Positions 15,425-23,310 of a DNA stretch of 64,000 bases are shown in pieces. Each line of letters starts with the position of its first letter. Within the stretch, counting starts at the first letter, position 1. The stretch is from JBFWRK01 sp050248955 (GTDB lineage: Bacteria; Actinomycetota; Acidimicrobiia; Acidimicrobiales; Ilumatobacteraceae). Where the stretch lies: assembly GCA_050248955.1 (NCBI GenBank), contig JBFWRK010000009.1, forward strand, positions 124,001 to 188,000, in the 5' to 3' direction. Below the pieces are notes generated by a model. It did not search any database, had not been told where the DNA came from, and saw only the letters and a list, made by a program, of their open reading frames with translations. Both the position numbers and the translations under genes were made by a program.

Positions 15425-16203
15425 GTTCCGGTGAACGTCGCCGGCCGTCGTTCGAGGAACGCGCTCACACCCTCACGGTGATCATCGCTCTTGAAGCACT
15501 CGGCGAGCGCGACGGTGTGCCGGCCGAGGTGCTCGTCGACGCCGCAGCCGAAGCCCTCGTGCACGAGCGCCTTGATCCGGCTGATCGCGAACGGCGACCC
15601 GCCGACGAACGACGTCGCCAGCTCCCTCGCCCGTGCCTGCAGCTCGTCGGCCGGCACGACCGCGAGGACGTAGCCGGCGCGGAGCGCCTCGTCGGCGGTG
15701 ACGAACCGCCCGCTGTAGAGCAGCTCGAGCGCCCGTTGCTGGCCGAGCAGCCTGGGCAGCAGCCAGGTTCCCGCCCCGGTGTCAGGGACCAGTCCACGGT
15801 GGACGAAGTTCCAGGCGAAGCGCGCCCCCGGCGAGGCCACGCGGACATCGCACTGGGACGCGAGCTCGGCACCCATGCCGACGGCGGGGCCGTCGATCGC
15901 GGCAATCGTGGGCTTCGGGCACTGGACGAGCGGCCACCACCGGTCGTGCTCGTCGGGTCGGCCGCGCAGACCCCGTTCCGTCCCCGGCACGGTCGCCAGA
16001 TCCGCGAGGTCGGTCCCGGCGCAGAACGCGCCGGGCACGCCGGTCAGGATGACCACCCGGGCGGTGTCGTCGTCCCCGGCCCGCCTCACGGCGTCGATGA
16101 AGTCGCCGAGCATCGCGTACGTCATCGCGTTGCGCTTCTCGGGCCGGTCGATGGTGATGGTCGCGATGCCGTCGTCGACCTCGTAGCGGATGTGGTCGCC
16201 CAT
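15421..16203 (-). CDS. Enoyl-CoA hydratase/isomerase family protein
   Basis: A 260-residue crotonase-fold protein acting on acyl-CoA. Visible marks are ITIDRPEKRNAMTYAML, the CoA-binding and oxyanion segment GAFCAGTDLADL and AIDGPAVGMGAELASQCDVRVA (second oxyanion Gly). The C-terminal part reads LEWFREPV-like LLYSGRFVTADEALRAGYV. The acidic position usually found in hydratases sits in a variable region, so hydratase and isomerase cannot be separated. It heads a four-gene operon in which every joint is a four-base overlap. TACGGT lies 9 nt upstream of the ATG. Confidence 0.87.
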   Translation of the reverse strand: MGDHIRYEVDDGIATITIDRPEKRNAMTYAMLGDFIDAVRRAGDDDTARVVILTGVPGAFCAGTDLADLATVPGTERGLRGRPDEHDRWWPLVQCPKPTIAAIDGPAVGMGAELASQCDVRVASPGARFAWNFVHRGLVPDTGAGTWLLPRLLGQQRALELLYSGRFVTADEALRAGYVLAVVPADELQARARELATSFVGGSPFAISRIKALVHEGFGCGVDEHLGRHTVALAECFKSDDHREGVSAFLERRPATFTGT

Positions 16204-16212
16204 GAGGGTGTC

Positions 16213-16218
16213 ACCGTA
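16213..16218 (-). promoter_or_regulatory. Putative leaderless -10 element of the four-gene hydrolase operon
   Basis: TACGGT on the minus strand, 9 nt before the ATG at 16203. Confidence 0.4.
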
Positions 16219-16261
16219 CTGGGGGACGATGGTGAGCAGTCGTCCCCGACGGCTCTCCCGC

Positions 16262-16267
16262 TATCGT
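16262..16267 (+). promoter_or_regulatory. Putative leaderless -10 element of the acyltransferase
   Basis: TATCGT, 6 nt before the GTG at 16274. Confidence 0.4.
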
Positions 16268-16273
16268 GCCGCC

Positions 16274-16942
16274 GTGCTGGAACGAGAGCCCCACGCCGAG
16301 ACGGCCCTCCACAGGCTGCGCACGCGGGCCAAGCGGGCGGCCGGCGAGCTCGTCCACCGGGCGTGGGAGGGAGCGATCGAGCTCGGTGCCATCGGCCCCG
16401 ACGACCGGCGCGGGCGGCGCTTCGGCAGCTTCGGTCAGGGCAGCATCGTCTGCTTCCCGGCGAACACGATCTTCAACGAGCAGTACATCCACATCGGGCG
16501 GGGCACGATGATCGGACCCCAGGCGACGTTGTCCGCCGGCATGGTGCCAGGGCAGCAGTGCCTCGGCGAGCGCGTCGTGACGATCGGCGACCGCTGCCTG
16601 ATCGGCAAGGGGAGCGCGATCGTCGGCCACTTCTCGATCGAGATCGGCAACGACGTGTGGACCGGCCACAACGTCTACATCACCGATCAGAACCACGGGT
16701 ACGAGGACCTCGACCTGCCGATCTCGAAGCAGACGATGCCCGAGGGAAAGGTCGTGATCGGCGACGGCTCGTGGCTCGGCTACGGCGCGGTGGTGCTCCC
16801 GGGCGTCCGGATCGGCCGGCACGTCGCGGTCGGCGCGAACTCGGTCGTCACCAGCGACCTGCCGGACCGCTGCGTCGCCGTCGGCGCCCCGGCGCGGCCG
16901 GTCCGCCGCTGGACCGAAGGTGAGGGCTGGACGAGCTGCTGA
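16274..16942 (+). CDS. Left-handed beta-helix acyltransferase (hexapeptide repeat)
   Basis: A 222-residue O-acetyltransferase-like protein. Hexapeptide repeats run through the second half (VVTIGDRCLIGKGSAIVGHFSIEIGNDVWTGHNV, VVIGDGSWLGYGAVVLPGVRIGRHVAVGANSVV). They end in the class-typical VAVGAPARPVRRW. The loop TDQNHGYEDLDLPI supplies the likely catalytic histidine, as in maltose/galactoside acetyltransferases. The first 60 residues (ETALHRLRTRAKRAAGELVHRAW) form a basic helix not found in minimal members. The GTG at 16274 is set by the hexamer 6 nt upstream. It probably modifies a sugar or surface glycan; the acceptor is unknown. Confidence 0.85.
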   Translation: MLEREPHAETALHRLRTRAKRAAGELVHRAWEGAIELGAIGPDDRRGRRFGSFGQGSIVCFPANTIFNEQYIHIGRGTMIGPQATLSAGMVPGQQCLGERVVTIGDRCLIGKGSAIVGHFSIEIGNDVWTGHNVYITDQNHGYEDLDLPISKQTMPEGKVVIGDGSWLGYGAVVLPGVRIGRHVAVGANSVVTSDLPDRCVAVGAPARPVRRWTEGEGWTSC

Positions 16943-16969
16943 GCGGCCGTCCCGGTCAGGGAACGGCCG

Positions 16970-17530
16970 TCAGGTCGACAGGTCGACCGGGGCCTGGCAG
17001 CTCGGCATCTCGTTCTGGCGGGCGACGTCGTTGATGAACCCGGTGATCGGCGACCCCTCGACCTCGCTCTCGGCAAAGCCGGAGTTGTCGCCGTCGCGCA
17101 GCTGGTCGGCGTACGTGCGGCGATCGGCGACGTAGGTGCGGTAGTCGTCGAGCCAGAGCGGGATGATCTCCTGGCCCTTCTCGTCGGTCGGCGGGACGGC
17201 GGCGAGATCGTCGAGCAGATCGGTGATGATGACGTTCGTCTTGTCGACGATGGCGGCCTTCTCGGTCAGCGCACCGGCACCGACGTCCTCGATCGTCCTC
17301 ATGTCGGCGAGCGCGACCAGCTGCTCCTTCGCGTCGGCGCAGCGCACCTCGGCGCGCTCGGACCAGGCGCGGTCACCGATCCGGTTGACGCCCTCTTTCG
17401 GGGCGAACAGGAACGCGTACACCCACATCGCCGCGAGCAGGGCGACCACGACGACGAGGAGAGCACGCAGCAAGCGTCGGCTTCTGGGAGGCTCGGCATC
17501 GGCCAGGACCGGGTCCACGGCGGTCATCAT
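16970..17530 (-). CDS. Hypothetical single-pass membrane protein
   Basis: A 186-residue protein I do not recognise. One membrane helix (LLRALLVVVVALLAAMWVYAFLFAP, about residues 18-42) follows a short positively charged N-terminus. The remainder is a soluble, mostly helical domain probably outside the cell (ERAEVRCADAKEQLVALADM and similar). Two cysteines (in RCADA and SCQAP) could pair. Its ATG overlaps the stop of the DoxX gene (ATGA), so the two are made together, and a helper role to DoxX is possible but unproven. Confidence 0.72.
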   Translation of the reverse strand: MMTAVDPVLADAEPPRSRRLLRALLVVVVALLAAMWVYAFLFAPKEGVNRIGDRAWSERAEVRCADAKEQLVALADMRTIEDVGAGALTEKAAIVDKTNVIITDLLDDLAAVPPTDEKGQEIIPLWLDDYRTYVADRRTYADQLRDGDNSGFAESEVEGSPITGFINDVARQNEMPSCQAPVDLST

Positions 17531-18030
17531 GTCGGCGGCGCGGGGCGGTAGAACAGGGCGAGTTGGCCGACCGCGGCGCCGACACCGACGATCCCCGCGA
17601 TGGCCGCGCCCCACCAGTCCTGCACGTCGAGGTCGAGCATCCGGTCGATCGAGAACCGCCCGGCGCCGATCGTGGCGACGCAGAACGCGAGCAACGCGAT
17701 CGACCCCGTGTACTCCCAGCCCTGACCGGGCTTGAAGACGAAGAAGCCGACCTTCCAGTGGGCGACGATCGTGGCGACGAGCATCACGCCGATCATCCCG
17801 GCCGCGGCCAGCGGCGTGAGGAAGCCGACGGCGAACATCACCCCCGAGCCGATCTCGGTCGCCGCCGCCAGCCGCGCCTGGAGGGCGGGGTACTTCATGC
17901 CGATCGAACCGAACCACCTCGCGGTGCCCTCGAGCCCGCCGGCGCCGAACACCTTGTTGTAGCCGTGGTACGCGAGCGAGAGGCCGAAGCCCACCCGGAG
18001 GAGCAGCAGGCCGAGATCGACGTTGTCCAT
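17527..18030 (-). CDS. DoxX family membrane protein
   Basis: A 167-residue four-helix membrane protein of the DoxX/DoxD-like family. Family members have been linked to quinone-dependent oxidoreductases and thiol stress, but most are uncharacterised. Features are LLLLRVGFGLSLAYHGYNKVFG near the start, ARLAAATEIGSGVMFAVGFLTPLAAAGMIGVML and HWKVGFFVFKPGQGWEYTGSIALLAFCVA. The ATG at 18030 is preferred over the in-frame ATG at 18066, because TACCGT lies 7 nt before it and homology starts there. It is transcribed with the single-pass protein downstream. Confidence 0.83.
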   Translation of the reverse strand: MDNVDLGLLLLRVGFGLSLAYHGYNKVFGAGGLEGTARWFGSIGMKYPALQARLAAATEIGSGVMFAVGFLTPLAAAGMIGVMLVATIVAHWKVGFFVFKPGQGWEYTGSIALLAFCVATIGAGRFSIDRMLDLDVQDWWGAAIAGIVGVGAAVGQLALFYRPAPPT

Positions 18031-18037
18031 CGGTGCC

Positions 18038-18043
18038 ACGGTA
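18038..18043 (-). promoter_or_regulatory. Putative leaderless -10 element of the doxX operon
   Basis: TACCGT on the minus strand, 7 nt before the ATG at 18030. Confidence 0.4.
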
Positions 18044-18094
18044 GGCGCGGCGAGCAACATCCACATAGTGCGTGAGCGTCGTCGAGGTTGCTGG

Positions 18095-18100
18095 TAGAAC
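18095..18100 (+). promoter_or_regulatory. Putative leaderless -10 element of the ABC exporter operon
   Basis: TAGAAC, 7 nt before the ATG at 18108; the last base departs from TANNNT. Confidence 0.3.
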
Positions 18101-18107
18101 GGCAGCC

Positions 18108-19889
18108 ATGGCCGGATCGAGCAGTCAGATGAACGCGCTCCCGACCCAGTCCTCGTTCCGGCGGGGAGTCGAGCTCGTCCGCCACCACGCCTTCGTGCAC
18201 CCCGGGCTGTTCTTCACGGCTGTCGGCGGCGCGGCGGTGTTCGCGTTGTGCACGGTCGCCTCGGCGTGGGCCGTCCAGTGGGTCGTCGACCGCGTGATCT
18301 TCCCCCGCTTCGAGGACGGCGAGATCGCGGTCGGCACCGTCGTGGCCGGAGCGGGGCTCGTGATCGGCATCGGCATCGTGCGTGCGGCAGGCGTCGTCGT
18401 CCGCCGGACGTGGGCAGGCAAGGCGCAGTGGCGCACCGCAGAGACGATCGCCGGCCAGGTGGTCGACCGGCTCCAGACGCAACCCGTGCGCTGGCACCAG
18501 GTGCGCCCCACCGGCGATCTCGTCGCTCGTGCCGGCGTCGACGTGGAGGCCGCCGTCGCGGTGATGGCTCCGCTCCCGTTCGCGAGCAGCACCGTGCTGA
18601 TGATCGTCGTCTCCGCGATCTGGCTGCTGATCACCGACTTGTTGCTCGGTGGCTTCGCGGTGCTGCTGTTCCCGATCCTGGCGGGCATGAACGTCGTCTA
18701 CCAGCACCGCGTCGAGCGCCACCTCAACGAGGCGCAGGAACACCTCGGCCGGCTGTCGGCGGCGGTGCACGAGAGCTTCGACGGCGTGATGGTGGTGAAG
18801 GCGTTCGGCGCCGAGCGGCGGGAGGCCGAGCGGCTCGCCGCGATCGCCGGCCACCTGCGGCACGCCCGCATCAGGGCGGTGTCCATCAGGGCGACCTTCG
18901 AGTCGTTGCTCGACGCCGTCCCGACGATGGCGAACATCGTCCTGCTCGTCGGTGGGGCGTGGCGGGTCGAGAACGGCGCGATGACCGTCGGCGAGGTCAG
19001 CAGCTTCATCTACCTGTTCACGCTGCTCGTGTTCCCCCTGCGGCTGATCGGGTTCGCGCTGTCGGAGATGCCGCACTCGCTCGCCGGGTGGGGACGCGTG
19101 CAGGAGATCCTCCGGGCGCCGCTCGAGCCGGATCCGATGGTCACGGTGGGGCGTGCCGCTCCCGGGCTCGGGATCGAGCTGACCGACGTCTCGTTCGGGT
19201 ACGAGCGCGGGCGCCCGGTCATCCGCGACCTCTCGCTGCACGTCGCCGAGGGCCGCATGGTCGCCCTCGTCGGCTCGACAGGCGCGGGCAAGACGTCGCT
19301 CCTGCAGATCGTCGCCGGGCTCCTTCCCGCCGACAGCGGCACGGCCGCCCGCGGACCAGGGGCATGCTGCCTCGTGTTCCAGGAGGGGTTCCTCTTCGCC
19401 GGCTCGATCGCCGAGAACGTGACGTTGGGCGAGTCGTACTCCGAGGAGGCGATCATCGCCGCGCTCGAGATGGCGGACGCGATGGAGTTCGTCGACACGC
19501 TGCCAGCGGGCGTGGCGACGATGGTCGGCGAGCGAGGCGTCAGCCTCTCCGGCGGCCAGCGCCAGCGGGTCGCTCTCGCGAGGGCCTTGGTGCGCGATCC
19601 GTCGGTGCTGCTGCTCGACGACACGACGTCGGCCCTCGACCCGTCGACCGAAGGCCGCATCCTCTCGAACCTGCGCTCCGGCCTGCGCCACGCGACCACG
19701 CTGATCGTGGCGTCCCGGCCGTCGACGATCGCGCTCGCCGACGAGATCATCGTGATGGCCGACGGCCGGATCATCGCCCACGGCGCGCACGCGGATCTGC
19801 TGGCGACGGTGCCCGCCTACCGAGGGCTCGTCGAGGCGTACGAGCACGACCGCGCGCTCACGGTCGGCAGCACGGAGGCGGCGTCGTGA
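18108..19889 (+). CDS. ABC exporter half-transporter, degenerate-site subunit
   Basis: A 593-residue half-transporter: a six-helix exporter membrane domain (about 30-320) then a nucleotide-binding domain. Walker A is VALVGSTGAGKTSLL (about 385) and the signature is LSGGQRQRVALARAL. Walker B is VLLLDDTTSALD. The residue after the Walker B aspartate, normally the catalytic Glu, is Asp505. The switch histidine is replaced by Ser536 (VASRPST instead of AHRLST). It is therefore the catalytically weak subunit of a heterodimer with the next gene, whose GTG overlaps its stop. Such pairs export drugs, lipids or peptides; the substrate is unknown. Confidence 0.9.
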   Translation: MAGSSSQMNALPTQSSFRRGVELVRHHAFVHPGLFFTAVGGAAVFALCTVASAWAVQWVVDRVIFPRFEDGEIAVGTVVAGAGLVIGIGIVRAAGVVVRRTWAGKAQWRTAETIAGQVVDRLQTQPVRWHQVRPTGDLVARAGVDVEAAVAVMAPLPFASSTVLMIVVSAIWLLITDLLLGGFAVLLFPILAGMNVVYQHRVERHLNEAQEHLGRLSAAVHESFDGVMVVKAFGAERREAERLAAIAGHLRHARIRAVSIRATFESLLDAVPTMANIVLLVGGAWRVENGAMTVGEVSSFIYLFTLLVFPLRLIGFALSEMPHSLAGWGRVQEILRAPLEPDPMVTVGRAAPGLGIELTDVSFGYERGRPVIRDLSLHVAEGRMVALVGSTGAGKTSLLQIVAGLLPADSGTAARGPGACCLVFQEGFLFAGSIAENVTLGESYSEEAIIAALEMADAMEFVDTLPAGVATMVGERGVSLSGGQRQRVALARALVRDPSVLLLDDTTSALDPSTEGRILSNLRSGLRHATTLIVASRPSTIALADEIIVMADGRIIAHGAHADLLATVPAYRGLVEAYEHDRALTVGSTEAAS

Positions 19890-21679
19890 TCCCGACCGGC
19901 GCGATCGGTTCGAGCGGTGCGGTCGAGGTCCTCAGCAGGGGCGTGAAGACGACACCCGAGCTGCGCCGAGGCATCGGCATCACGCTGCTGCTCGCCTTCT
20001 TCGGCGCGGCAGGCCGTGTGGTGGTGCCGATCCTCATCCAGCAATCGATCGACCGTGGCATCAGTCGGGAGCGGGTCGATGTCGGCCTCGTCGCCACCTT
20101 GGGCGCGATCGGCGTCTGCGTCGTCGCGGTCGCATCGCTGTCGCAGCGCACGGCCGTGGCTCGGCTCGGCGTCCGCAGCGAGGAGGCGCTCTACGGGTTG
20201 CGCCTGCGGCTCTTCAACCACATCCACCGGCTGAGCATCGCCGACCACGTCGACGAGCGTCGTGGTTCGTTGGTCGCCCGTGTCACGTCGGACATCGAGA
20301 CGCTGACGCAGTTCTTCTCGTGGGGCGCCATCGCATGGCTGCTCGACGGCACCCTGATGCTGCTCGTCGCGTCGGTGATGCTCTCGTACGACTGGGTGCT
20401 CGCACTCGTCGCCTTCGCGGTCGCGGCTCCACTCGCGTGGGTGCTGCGGTCCGTGCAGCACCGCCTCGTGACGGCCTACGACCGGACGCGCGAGAAGAAC
20501 GCCACGATGCTCACCGACATCTCCGAGATGGTGAGCGGCTCGGCCGCGATCAGGGCGTACGGCGCCCAGGCGGCCACGACGGCGCGGGTCCGTCGCTCGA
20601 CGAAGGAGCGGGCGGACGCGCAGATCCGGGCCGGCATCATCGGCGCGTTCCTGTTCCCGTCCGGCGAGGTCTTCTCCGTGCTGACCATTGCCGCCGTCGT
20701 GTCGGTCGGCGTCGCCCGGGGCCCGAGCAGCGGCCTCACCGCCGGCGCGCTCGTCGGCTTCGTCTTCCTGACGTACCGCTTCCTCGAGCCGATCGCGGAG
20801 TTCACCGAGATCCTCGACCAGAGCCAGACCGCGGTGGCCGGGCTGCGGCGGATCCTGTCCGTCCTCGACATGCCCGTCGGCCCTCCGGCGCCCGAGCAGC
20901 CGATCCCACTCCCGCCCGGGACACTCGGCCTCGACATCCAGGGCGTGACGTTCGCGTACCGGCCGCGGCCCGGGATGGAGGACGACGGCACTGCCGCGCT
21001 CCGCGACGTCGACATCTCGATCGCCCCGGGCGAACAGGTCGCCGTGGTGGGCGCCACCGGTTCCGGCAAGAGCACGCTCGCGCTGCTGATCGCCCGTCTC
21101 GCCGATCCCGGCGCGGGGGTCGTCCGGCTCGGCGGCGTCGACCTGCGCAACGTCGACAACGAGGACCTGCGCCGGCGGGTGATGGTCGTCCCACAGGAGC
21201 CGTTCCTGTTCGACGACTCGATCGAGGCGAACCTCGCCTTTGCCCGGCCGGAGCTGAGCCACGACGAGATCGTCGCCGCGTTCAGCGACCTCGGCCTCGT
21301 CGACTTCGTCGAGTCGCTGCCGGACGGCCTCGCCACGTCGGTCGGCGAGCGCGGTGAGCAGCTGTCGGCGGGGGAGCGCCAGCTCGTCGCGCTCGTGCGA
21401 GCGTACCTCGCCGACCCGGACCTGTTGCTGCTCGACGAGGCCACGTCGTCGGTCGATCCGCTGACCGAGACGCGGCTCGGGCGGGCGATGGAGCGCCTCG
21501 CCCAGGGCCGCACGACCGTCGCGATCGCGCACCGGCTGTCGACCGCGGCGCGCGCCGATCGGATCTTCGTGCTCGAGCGTGGCGTCCTCGTCGAGTCGGG
21601 GTCGCACGACGAGCTCGTCGACGCCGGCGGACCGTACAGCGCGCTGTACGCCAGCTGGCTTGACGCAACGATGAGCTGA
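19886..21679 (+). CDS. ABC exporter half-transporter, catalytic subunit with variant signature
   Basis: A 597-residue half-transporter: exporter membrane domain (about 30-330) and nucleotide-binding domain. Walker A is VAVVGATGSGKSTLAL, and Walker B is LLLLDEATSSVD with catalytic Glu518. The H-loop is AIAHRLST with His549; all are canonical. Its signature is LSAGERQLVALVRAYL (493-497, LSAGE) instead of LSGGQ. That places the altered signature opposite the degenerate Walker B of the partner. One ATP site is thus complete and one degenerate, as in TmrAB/BmrCD-type heterodimers. The GTG start overlaps the first subunit's TGA by four bases. Confidence 0.9.
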   Translation: MIPTGAIGSSGAVEVLSRGVKTTPELRRGIGITLLLAFFGAAGRVVVPILIQQSIDRGISRERVDVGLVATLGAIGVCVVAVASLSQRTAVARLGVRSEEALYGLRLRLFNHIHRLSIADHVDERRGSLVARVTSDIETLTQFFSWGAIAWLLDGTLMLLVASVMLSYDWVLALVAFAVAAPLAWVLRSVQHRLVTAYDRTREKNATMLTDISEMVSGSAAIRAYGAQAATTARVRRSTKERADAQIRAGIIGAFLFPSGEVFSVLTIAAVVSVGVARGPSSGLTAGALVGFVFLTYRFLEPIAEFTEILDQSQTAVAGLRRILSVLDMPVGPPAPEQPIPLPPGTLGLDIQGVTFAYRPRPGMEDDGTAALRDVDISIAPGEQVAVVGATGSGKSTLALLIARLADPGAGVVRLGGVDLRNVDNEDLRRRVMVVPQEPFLFDDSIEANLAFARPELSHDEIVAAFSDLGLVDFVESLPDGLATSVGERGEQLSAGERQLVALVRAYLADPDLLLLDEATSSVDPLTETRLGRAMERLAQGRTTVAIAHRLSTAARADRIFVLERGVLVESGSHDELVDAGGPYSALYASWLDATMS

Positions 21680-21691
21680 GGAGCAGCACTC

Positions 21692-21706
21692 CGCGCGCAG
21701 CGCGCG
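21692..21706. terminator. GC hairpin after the ABC exporter operon
   Basis: CGCGCGC, A, GCGCGCG about 12 bp past the stop codon. It is a plausible factor-assisted terminator, but no T-tract follows. Confidence 0.3.
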
Positions 21707-22032
21707 AATAGACCGAAAGGATCACGGGTCGCGGCGGGCATACCGCGGTTCGCATTACTACATTGCGTGGCAGCCGGTGCGGGCGCCGGGAAGCGGGAGC
21801 AGATGCATGCGCAAGAGCCTTCGGTGGATCAGGGCGGTGGTCGAGTTGCTGATGGTCGCGCCGCCGGACACCCGGCTCGCACTCACCAGCTGACGGAGCG
21901 GGCGGGGTCGGCTCGCGGTTCCGACCGCTCGCCGATCCGACCGCTACCGGGCCGATCGCTGCCGATCCGGCGGCGGATCGTTGCGGTACCGTGCACGGCG
22001 GCCCACCCCCTGTGCCGGAGGACGATCGAATC
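21707..22032 (+). other. Intergenic stretch upstream of the lipoprotein gene
   Basis: No clear conserved gene lies here. It contains a TACATT hexamer (about 21757-21762), a possible 28-codon reading frame at 21807-21893 and, near 21982, TACCGT followed some 30 nt later by the GGAGGA ribosome-binding site of the lipoprotein gene. Confidence 0.4.
21807..21893 (+). CDS. Possible 28-residue small protein
   Basis: The frame MRKSLRWIRAVVELLMVAPP... ends at a TGA and is preceded by a GGGAG-like ribosome-binding site about 8 nt upstream. The peptide has a basic start followed by a hydrophobic amphipathic helix. It sits in an otherwise empty region. Without homologues it may be chance; I do not recognise it. 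Confidence 0.25.
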   Translation: MRKSLRWIRAVVELLMVAPPDTRLALTS

Positions 22033-22461
22033 ATGCGCGCACGATGCGCCGCGTTGCTGCTCGGGATCACGTTGACGGTCGCCGCCTGTGGTGGCGACGA
22101 CGACACCGGTGCTCCGGTCACCGTGCCGACGAGCACCACGTCACCGTTCACCCCGCCGAGCACGACGACCACGACCGCGGTGCCGACCACGCCACCGTTC
22201 ACCGTGCCGACCACGACGACAGGAGACCCCTCCGCGACGACCGCGGTCGACAGCCTCGGTCTCGCACTCCAGCTCGGCGATGCGGTGGCGCTCGCTGCAG
22301 GTCTGTCGTTCTCGGCAGCCGAAGAGGACTGCGTGGGCCGCGGCATCCTGGACGCGTTCGGGAGCGACCGCCTCGTCGAGATCGCCGAGGGCGGGGCGAC
22401 GCCGACGAACGGCGAGATCGACGCGGTGCAGTCCGTGCTGTCGAACTGCGGCATCGGCTGA
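22033..22461 (+). CDS. Small putative lipoprotein
   Basis: A 142-residue secreted lipoprotein of unknown function. The signal peptide MRARCAALLLGITLTVAAC ends in a lipobox (VAAC), followed by GGDDD. A Thr/Pro-rich spacer (about 28-70, many TTT and PFT units) leads to a small helical domain of about 70 residues (DSLGLALQLGDAVALAAGLSFSAAEEDCVGRGILDAFG...VLSNCGIG). Two cysteines in that domain probably form a disulphide. The ATG is fixed by GGAGGA at 22017-22022, ten bases upstream, a rare strong Shine-Dalgarno for this window. Confidence 0.78.
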   Translation: MRARCAALLLGITLTVAACGGDDDTGAPVTVPTSTTSPFTPPSTTTTTAVPTTPPFTVPTTTTGDPSATTAVDSLGLALQLGDAVALAAGLSFSAAEEDCVGRGILDAFGSDRLVEIAEGGATPTNGEIDAVQSVLSNCGIG

Positions 22462-22507
22462 GCGGGTAGGACACCCACACCGTCACGGGCTCCCCGTCGT
22501 CGGCGCG

Positions 22508-22513
22508 TATGGT
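22508..22513 (+). promoter_or_regulatory. Putative leaderless -10 element of the SDR at 22520
   Basis: TATGGT, 6 nt before the GTG start. Confidence 0.4.
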
Positions 22514-22519
22514 GCGCCC

Positions 22520-23299
22520 GTGGACGAAGCTGAGGAGCGTCGTGTCGTCGTCGTGACGGGCGCGGCATCGGGCATCGGTCGGGCGACCGTCGAGCTCTTC
22601 GCCGAGCGCGGCGCGGCGGTCGTCGCGGTCGACTGGGCCCGCGAAGGCCTCGGCTGGTGTGCCGGCCTCGATCGGGTCGCGGTCGTCGTCGGTGACGTCA
22701 GTGACGAGACGACGAACGAGGAGATGGTCAGCACCGCCGTCGAGCGATTCGGCCGGCTCGACGTGGCGGTGCTGAACGCCGGGATCGTCGGGTCGCCGGC
22801 AATCGAAGCGGCCGGCGCGATCGAACGCCTCGACGACGTGCTCGCCGTCAACGTGCGTGGCGTCGTGCTCGGCATCCGCCACGCTGCGCCCGCGCTGCGC
22901 ACGGCCGGCGGTGGCTCGATCGTCGTCACCGCGTCGACATCGGGGCTCGGCGGGGATCCCGGGAACTGGGCGTACAACGCGTCGAAGGCCGCGGTCATCA
23001 ACCTCGTGCGTGCCGCGGCGATCGACTACGCGACCCAGGCGATCCGGATCAACGCCGTGGCGCCCGGCCCGGTCGAGACCGGCATGACGCTGCGATTGCG
23101 CGACCTGCCCGAGGTGCACGAGGCGATGGCGCGGCGGATCCCGCTGCAGCGATGGGGTCAGCCCCGAGAGCTCGCCGAGGCGATCTGGTTCCTCTCGTCA
23201 CCGGCGGCGTCGTTCATCACCGGCGTCACGCTGCCGGTCGACGGCGGGCTGAGCGCGAGCGCCGGCCACTTCGACCTGCCGGTGCGTCCCGAGATCTGA
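22520..23299 (+). CDS. Short-chain dehydrogenase/reductase (SDR)
   Basis: A 259-residue NAD(P)-dependent SDR of the classical type. The cofactor motif is VVVTGAASGIGRATVELF (TGxxxGIG). An acidic residue at the end of beta-2 (VVAVDW) favours NAD. NAG is present in AVLNAGIVG, and the catalytic residues are Ser (VVTASTSGLGG) and YxxxK (WAYNASKAAVINL). The C-terminus has RINAVAPGPVETGM and the oligomer segment FITGVTLPVDGGLSASAG. The substrate is unknown. It stands alone and meets the DUF2510 gene tail to tail. Confidence 0.9.
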   Translation: MDEAEERRVVVVTGAASGIGRATVELFAERGAAVVAVDWAREGLGWCAGLDRVAVVVGDVSDETTNEEMVSTAVERFGRLDVAVLNAGIVGSPAIEAAGAIERLDDVLAVNVRGVVLGIRHAAPALRTAGGGSIVVTASTSGLGGDPGNWAYNASKAAVINLVRAAAIDYATQAIRINAVAPGPVETGMTLRLRDLPEVHEAMARRIPLQRWGQPRELAEAIWFLSSPAASFITGVTLPVDGGLSASAGHFDLPVRPEI

Positions 23300-23310
23300 A
23301 ACGACGACGC

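Noticed and set aside
18248..21679. 1143-codon fused ABC protein
   Set aside because: The first ~546 codons are an out-of-frame reading of the first half-transporter. The true second subunit starts at the GTG at 19886.
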